Part shown: positions 6,381 to 10,000 of the stretch, piece by piece
Numbering within the stretch: the stretch's first letter is position 1
Layout of the letters: the number at the start of each line of letters is the position of its first letter
Origin: Thiobacillus sp.
GTDB lineage: Bacteria; Pseudomonadota; Gammaproteobacteria; Burkholderiales; Thiobacillaceae
NCBI GenBank assembly: GCA_020216925.1
Contig: JAIWOL010000076.1
Coordinates: 1-10,000 of the forward strand
DNA length: 10,000 nt
Reading direction: 5' to 3'
The notes under the pieces: generated by a model
The model's input: only the letters and a program-made list of their open reading frames with translations
What the model was told of the DNA's origin: nothing
Databases searched by the model: none
Translations under genes and position numbers: made by a program

Positions 6381-7657
6381 TGAAGATTCATATCAGACAT
6401 GGGCGCGTCGTCGATCCATGCAACCAGCACGACGGCCTCGCCGATGTCTTTGTCGCCGCCGGCAAAATCGTCGCCGTGGGCGCCGCGCCCGCGGATTTTC
6501 ACGCCAACCGCGTCATCGACGCCACCGGCCTCGTCGTCTGCCCCGGCCTCGTCGATCTTTCGGTGCGCCTGCGCGAGCCGGGTTTCGAATACAAGGCCAC
6601 GCTCGAATCGGAAATGCTCGCGGCGGCGGCGGGTGGCGTAACTTCGCTTGCCTGCCCGCCTGACACCGACCCGCCGCTCGACGAGCCCGGGCTTGTCGAA
6701 ATGCTGAAATTCCGGGCAAAAAACCTGCCCGGCCCGCGCGTCTATCCCATCGGCGCACTGACGCAAAAACTCGACGGCAAACTGCTCACCGAAATGGCCG
6801 AACTGCGTGAAGCCGGCTGTGTCGCCTTCACCCAGGCCGACGCGCCCCTGACCGACACCCAGGTGCTGCTGCGCGCAATGGAATACGCCGCCACCTTCGG
6901 TTTCTCGCTGTGGCTGCGACCGCAGGACGTTTTTCTTGCCCGCGGCGGAATCGCGCATGACGGTGCAATTGCCTCGCGTCTGGGCTTGCCCGGCATCCCC
7001 GCCCTGGCCGAAACAGTCGCGCTTGCCACGATTCTGCAACTGGCGCGCGCCACCGGCGCGCGCGTGCATCTGACGCGGCTGTCCACGCGCGACGGCATAG
7101 CGATGGTGCGCGCAGCCAAGGCGCAGGGACTGGCCGTGACATGCGACGTAGCCACACCGCACGTGCATTTGTGCGAAAACGACCTGATCGGTTTCGATTC
7201 GCACCTGCACCTGACGCCACCTTTACGCGAACTGCGCGACCGCGATGCCATTCGCGAGGCCCTGCGCGACGGTTCGATCGATGCGCTGTGCTCCGATCAC
7301 ACGCCAGTGGACGAGGATGAAAAACAGGTGCCTTTCGGCGAATCGTCCCCTGGCGCATCGGGCGTCGAACTGCTGCTGCCGCTGACGCTGAAATGGGCGC
7401 GCGAAATGGGCGCGCCGCTGACAAAGGCCATCGATCTTGTCTCATGGAAGCCCGCACAGATTCTTGGCGTGTCCAGCGGCACCCTGTCGGTGGGCAGTTG
7501 CGCCGATATCTGCGTGTTCGACGAAACCGCGGAGTGGGTCGTCACGTCGCGCACGCTGGCGAGCCAGGGCAAGAACACGCCCTTTCTCGATCAGCCCATG
7601 CAGGGCCGCGTGCGCTACACCCTCATCGACGGACATCTCGATTTCGAAGCGCACTGA
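6380..7657 (+). CDS. pyrC: Dihydroorotase homologue lacking metal ligands (PyrC'/PyrX type), probable structural partner of PyrB
   Basis: A 425-residue amidohydrolase-fold protein of the type I dihydroorotase family. The family frame is clear: PGLVDL at 55-60, REPGFE at 65-70, AGGVTSLACPP at 84-94, SDHTP at 305-309 and a C-terminal amidohydrolase tail. The catalytic chemistry is not: the metal-binding HxH is S61-V-R63, the region of the bridging carboxylate reads AGCVAFTQAD (146-155) in place of the usual acidic/lysine ligand, the later histidine site reads LRPQD (179-183), and the HLST-type histidine is R233 in LTRLST. Only the aspartate in SDH (D306) remains plainly in place. In Pseudomonas such PyrC' proteins are inactive but needed to assemble active aspartate transcarbamoylase. 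A functional dihydroorotase must therefore be encoded elsewhere. GGGAGG nine bases before the ATG gives a good ribosome site. Automatic annotation may call it an active dihydroorotase. Confidence 0.92.
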   Translation: MKIHIRHGRVVDPCNQHDGLADVFVAAGKIVAVGAAPADFHANRVIDATGLVVCPGLVDLSVRLREPGFEYKATLESEMLAAAAGGVTSLACPPDTDPPLDEPGLVEMLKFRAKNLPGPRVYPIGALTQKLDGKLLTEMAELREAGCVAFTQADAPLTDTQVLLRAMEYAATFGFSLWLRPQDVFLARGGIAHDGAIASRLGLPGIPALAETVALATILQLARATGARVHLTRLSTRDGIAMVRAAKAQGLAVTCDVATPHVHLCENDLIGFDSHLHLTPPLRELRDRDAIREALRDGSIDALCSDHTPVDEDEKQVPFGESSPGASGVELLLPLTLKWAREMGAPLTKAIDLVSWKPAQILGVSSGTLSVGSCADICVFDETAEWVVTSRTLASQGKNTPFLDQPMQGRVRYTLIDGHLDFEAH

Positions 7658-7661
7658 CACC

Positions 7662-9170
7662 ATGCGCCGCGCCGGCCATCGGACAGCCCTATTCCTGGTT
7701 GGCGCGGTTGCTGTAGCGGGGTTTGCGCCACTCGGCTGGTGGCCGCTGACCTGGCTGGCGCTGGTCGTGCTGTTCGTGTCGCTCGCGCGCGCAGACAGCC
7801 CACGGCAAGGTTTCGCACACGGAATGGCCTGGGGACTGGGATTTTTCGTCGCCGGGGTCAGCTGGGTATACGTGAGCCTGCATGTATACGGCGGCATGGC
7901 CGCGCCGCTGGCGGCACTGGCCACCCTGCTGTTCTGTGCGTTCCTCGCCCTCTTTCCCGCCGCAGCCGGCGCGATGGCCGCGCGCATTGCCGGGACCGGC
8001 GCGCGCGTGCTGCTGGCGCTGCCGCTTGCCTGGTCGACGATGGAATGGACGCGCGGCTGGATTTTCACCGGCTTTCCCTGGCTCGGGCTGGGCTACTCAC
8101 AGATCCCGGACGGCCCGCTGGCGGGCTTCGCGCCGATAGTCGGCATTTACGGCGTGAACTCGCTTCTGGCCCTGTCTGCCGCGCTTGCAGCCTGGGCATG
8201 GATCACGCCGGGGACACCCGCCCGGCTGGGGGCGCTTGCCGCCATCGCATTGCTGGGCGCCGTGGGCCAGGGTCTGCACGCTCACGCCTGGACACACCCG
8301 GAAGGCGCGCCCTCGCGGGTGGCGCTGTTGCAGGGGAACGTGCCGCAAAACCTGAAATGGCGGCCGGAAGCCACCGCCGAGACCCTCGCGCTGTACGCCC
8401 GCCTGGCCCGGTCTTCGCCGGCAGATCTGATCGTGATGCCGGAAACCGCCTTGCCCATTTTCGAGGCAGATCTGCCCGACGCGTATCGCCATGGCTTGCA
8501 GCAGCTTGGCCGGCAAAACGGCGGCGACGTGCTCGTCGGCCTGCCCACCGGCCAGCTCGACGGCGCGTATTACAACAGCGTGATCAGCCTCGGCACTGCG
8601 CCCGGTCAGCGTTATCACAAGTCGCATCTGGTGCCGTTCGGCGAATACATCCCGCAGAAAGCCGTGTGGGGCTGGGTGCTGGATGTGCTGCACATTCCGC
8701 TATCGGATTTTGCCCGCGGCGCGCCCGATCAGGCCCCGCTGGCGGTAGGCGGCCAACGGGTGGCCATGAACATCTGTTACGAAGACGCATTCGGCGAAGA
8801 AATCATCCGCGCCCTGCCTGCGGCTACGCTGCTGGCAAACGTCAGCAACCTCGCCTGGTTCGGCGATTCGCTCGCGCCCTGGCAGCATGCCCAGATGTCC
8901 CAGGCACGCGCGCTGGAAACCGGCCGCATGATGCTGCGCGCGACCAACACCGGGCTCACCGCCATCATCGACACCCGGGGGCGGGTAGTGGCGGCGCTGC
9001 CTTTGTTCGAGACCGGGGCACTGCAGGGAAACGTGCAGGGCTACGCCGGCGCGACGCCTTACGTGCGCTGGGGCAACACGCCGGTGCTGCTCGTCTGGGG
9101 CGGGGCCGCCCTCATGCTGGTCTGGCGCCGGTTGCGGCGCACGGGCCAGCCGGATGCGCGCACGCGCTGA
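7662..9170 (+). CDS. lnt: Apolipoprotein N-acyltransferase
   Basis: A 502-residue inner-membrane enzyme that adds the third acyl chain to the N-terminal cysteine of lipoproteins, taking it from phospholipid. The N-terminal third is strongly hydrophobic with about six membrane segments (roughly 8-42, 55-73, 83-105, 113-128, 155-178, 188-203), followed by a periplasmic carbon-nitrogen hydrolase domain (about 218-460) and a last membrane helix at 472-488. The catalytic triad is complete: E261 in VMPETALP, K320 in YHKSHLVPFGEYIP and C372 in NICYEDAFGEE. Length is close to E. coli Lnt (512). The open frame extends upstream to 7437 inside pyrC', but the ATG at 7662 gives the expected N-terminus, a short basic stretch before the first helix. 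It starts 4 bases after the pyrC' stop with no clear Shine-Dalgarno, so it likely depends on coupled translation. In many proteobacteria lnt follows corC instead of pyr genes. Confidence 0.95.
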   Translation: MRRAGHRTALFLVGAVAVAGFAPLGWWPLTWLALVVLFVSLARADSPRQGFAHGMAWGLGFFVAGVSWVYVSLHVYGGMAAPLAALATLLFCAFLALFPAAAGAMAARIAGTGARVLLALPLAWSTMEWTRGWIFTGFPWLGLGYSQIPDGPLAGFAPIVGIYGVNSLLALSAALAAWAWITPGTPARLGALAAIALLGAVGQGLHAHAWTHPEGAPSRVALLQGNVPQNLKWRPEATAETLALYARLARSSPADLIVMPETALPIFEADLPDAYRHGLQQLGRQNGGDVLVGLPTGQLDGAYYNSVISLGTAPGQRYHKSHLVPFGEYIPQKAVWGWVLDVLHIPLSDFARGAPDQAPLAVGGQRVAMNICYEDAFGEEIIRALPAATLLANVSNLAWFGDSLAPWQHAQMSQARALETGRMMLRATNTGLTAIIDTRGRVVAALPLFETGALQGNVQGYAGATPYVRWGNTPVLLVWGGAALMLVWRRLRRTGQPDARTR

Positions 9171-9177
9171 AACGGCA

Positions 9178-10000
9178 TCAGGCAGCGGCCCGGACGCGGG
9201 TCGCGTTGCGCCCGCTGCGCTTGGCTTCGAGCAGCGCGGCGTCCGCACGGGCCAGCGCCTCGTTGTCCTGCTTGTCGTTGCGGCTGTACTCCGACAGGCC
9301 GCCGCTCCACGATAGTTTCTGCGTGACCCCCGGAATCAGTTCGACACTTTCCGGCATGTTGGCGCGCAGACGGTCTGCGAGTTCCTGTGCTCGTTCCAGC
9401 GGTGTGTAAGGGAAGAGCACGCAAAATTCATCGCCGCCGAGACGGGCGATGAAATCGCTGTTGCGCAGGGCTTTCTTCAAGGACTCGCCGAACTTGATGA
9501 TGAGCTGGTCGCCCGCTTCGTGGCCGAAGGTGTCGTTCACCTGTTTGAAGTTGTCGATGTCGAGGATGAGCAGACTGTGCGACCAGCCATCCTTGAGGCT
9601 GGCAAACAGCTCTTTCTGTTTTTCGTCAAAACTGCGGCGGTTGTTGACCTGCGACAGATGATCGACCCGGGCCTGCGTGGTCGCCTCCTTTTGACGGCCC
9701 AGCATCACACGGCCGAGCTTCAGCATGGTGTCGAGCGGCGACCGGAATTCGGCCAGATTTACCGGATAGTCGTTGCGCAGGCGCTGCTGGCGCAAGTCGT
9801 TGGTAAGTTTCACCATCGTGCGCAGGTTATCGTTGACCCGGTTTTTGACAGTCAGCACGATGCCCATCACCAGGACGGCCATGACCAGGCTGATCACCAG
9901 CCAGCCCAGCACATAGGGCGCAATATGCTCGATGGCCCGCGCTTCGTCACGCCACACGGCAATCGTCCAGGGCGTGCCGGTGAGCGCGATCCAGTCTGGC
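9178..10000 (-). CDS. Membrane-bound GGDEF diguanylate cyclase (5' part beyond the window)
   Basis: The frame is open from the right edge to the TGA at 9178, showing 273 residues of the C-terminal part. The GTG at 9957 is not the likely start, because the frame continues upstream with a TPWTIAV stretch (about 9959-9981), typical of the end of an extracytoplasmic Cache sensor domain. Next come one membrane helix (about 9846-9921), a short linker rich in charged residues, and a complete GGDEF domain. Its key parts are LDIDNFKQVNDTFGHEAGDQ, the active-site GGDEF at 9424-9438 and an RxxD five residues before it (RNSD), the inhibitory c-di-GMP site. It should therefore make c-di-GMP from two GTP and be feedback-controlled. 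It converges with lnt, 7 bases apart. The Cache assignment rests on only the last few residues and is tentative; the cyclase call is firm. Confidence 0.93.
   Translation of the reverse strand, partial: PDWIALTGTPWTIAVWRDEARAIEHIAPYVLGWLVISLVMAVLVMGIVLTVKNRVNDNLRTMVKLTNDLRQQRLRNDYPVNLAEFRSPLDTMLKLGRVMLGRQKEATTQARVDHLSQVNNRRSFDEKQKELFASLKDGWSHSLLILDIDNFKQVNDTFGHEAGDQLIIKFGESLKKALRNSDFIARLGGDEFCVLFPYTPLERAQELADRLRANMPESVELIPGVTQKLSWSGGLSEYSRNDKQDNEALARADAALLEAKRSGRNATRVRAAA

Noticed and set aside
7437..7661. An N-terminal extension of Lnt starting at 7437
   Set aside because: This part lies inside the pyrC' coding sequence in another frame, is polar and low in hydrophobic segments, and Lnt proteins start shortly before the first membrane helix as from 7662.
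9171..9177. A terminator between convergent lnt and the GGDEF gene
   Set aside because: Only 7 bases separate the stops and no hairpin with a T-run is visible there.
7739..9409. A 556-codon plus-strand open frame overlapping lnt in another frame
   Set aside because: It is a frame shadow of lnt, Arg/Ala/Pro-rich without motifs, and runs on into the antisense of the GGDEF gene.

Overview
The window is a densely coded, GC-rich chromosomal stretch from a proteobacterium, most likely a betaproteobacterium. That placement rests on the order yqgE-yqgF-pyrR-pyrB-pyrC' and on the NE0113-type CRISPR-associated protein, a family named after a Nitrosomonas gene. No species can be named from the sequence alone. 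About 95% of the window is coding, and no rRNA, tRNA, insertion sequence or CRISPR array was seen.

Left part (1-2174, minus strand): two genes in one tight unit. The upstream gene (1062-2174) encodes a Cas_NE0113-family protein, a CARF-like sensor/ring-nuclease family tied to type III CRISPR signalling, and its C-terminal half resembles a winged helix. Three bases downstream starts a DUF2130 protein (1058 to the left edge, C-terminus cut off). It has an N-terminal CxxC motif, a coiled coil of about 200 residues, and a C-terminal domain with a D...ExK pattern like that of PD-(D/E)xK nucleases. This pair is the accessory part of the window and the most interesting one. It is followed upstream by a 292-base gap (2175-2466) holding a strong hairpin, a palindrome and a CRISPR-repeat-end-like 10-mer.

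Middle (2467-3909, minus strand): a complete class I DNA photolyase, transcribed divergently from the next block across a 57-base gap that must hold both promoters.

Right part (3967-9170, plus strand): six genes packed with overlaps of 1 to 20 bases or a 4-base gap: yqgE, ruvX/yqgF, pyrR, pyrB, a dihydroorotase homologue that has lost most of its metal ligands (pyrC'-type), and lnt. The pyr genes form the aspartate transcarbamoylase part of pyrimidine synthesis: PyrB is the catalytic chain, the degenerate dihydroorotase is probably a structural partner of PyrB, and PyrR is a uracil phosphoribosyltransferase-type regulator. Lnt, the apolipoprotein N-acyltransferase, is joined to the end of this unit.

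Right edge (9178-10000, minus strand): the C-terminal part of a membrane-bound diguanylate cyclase, convergent with lnt and only 7 bases from it. Its N-terminal sensor region lies beyond the window.
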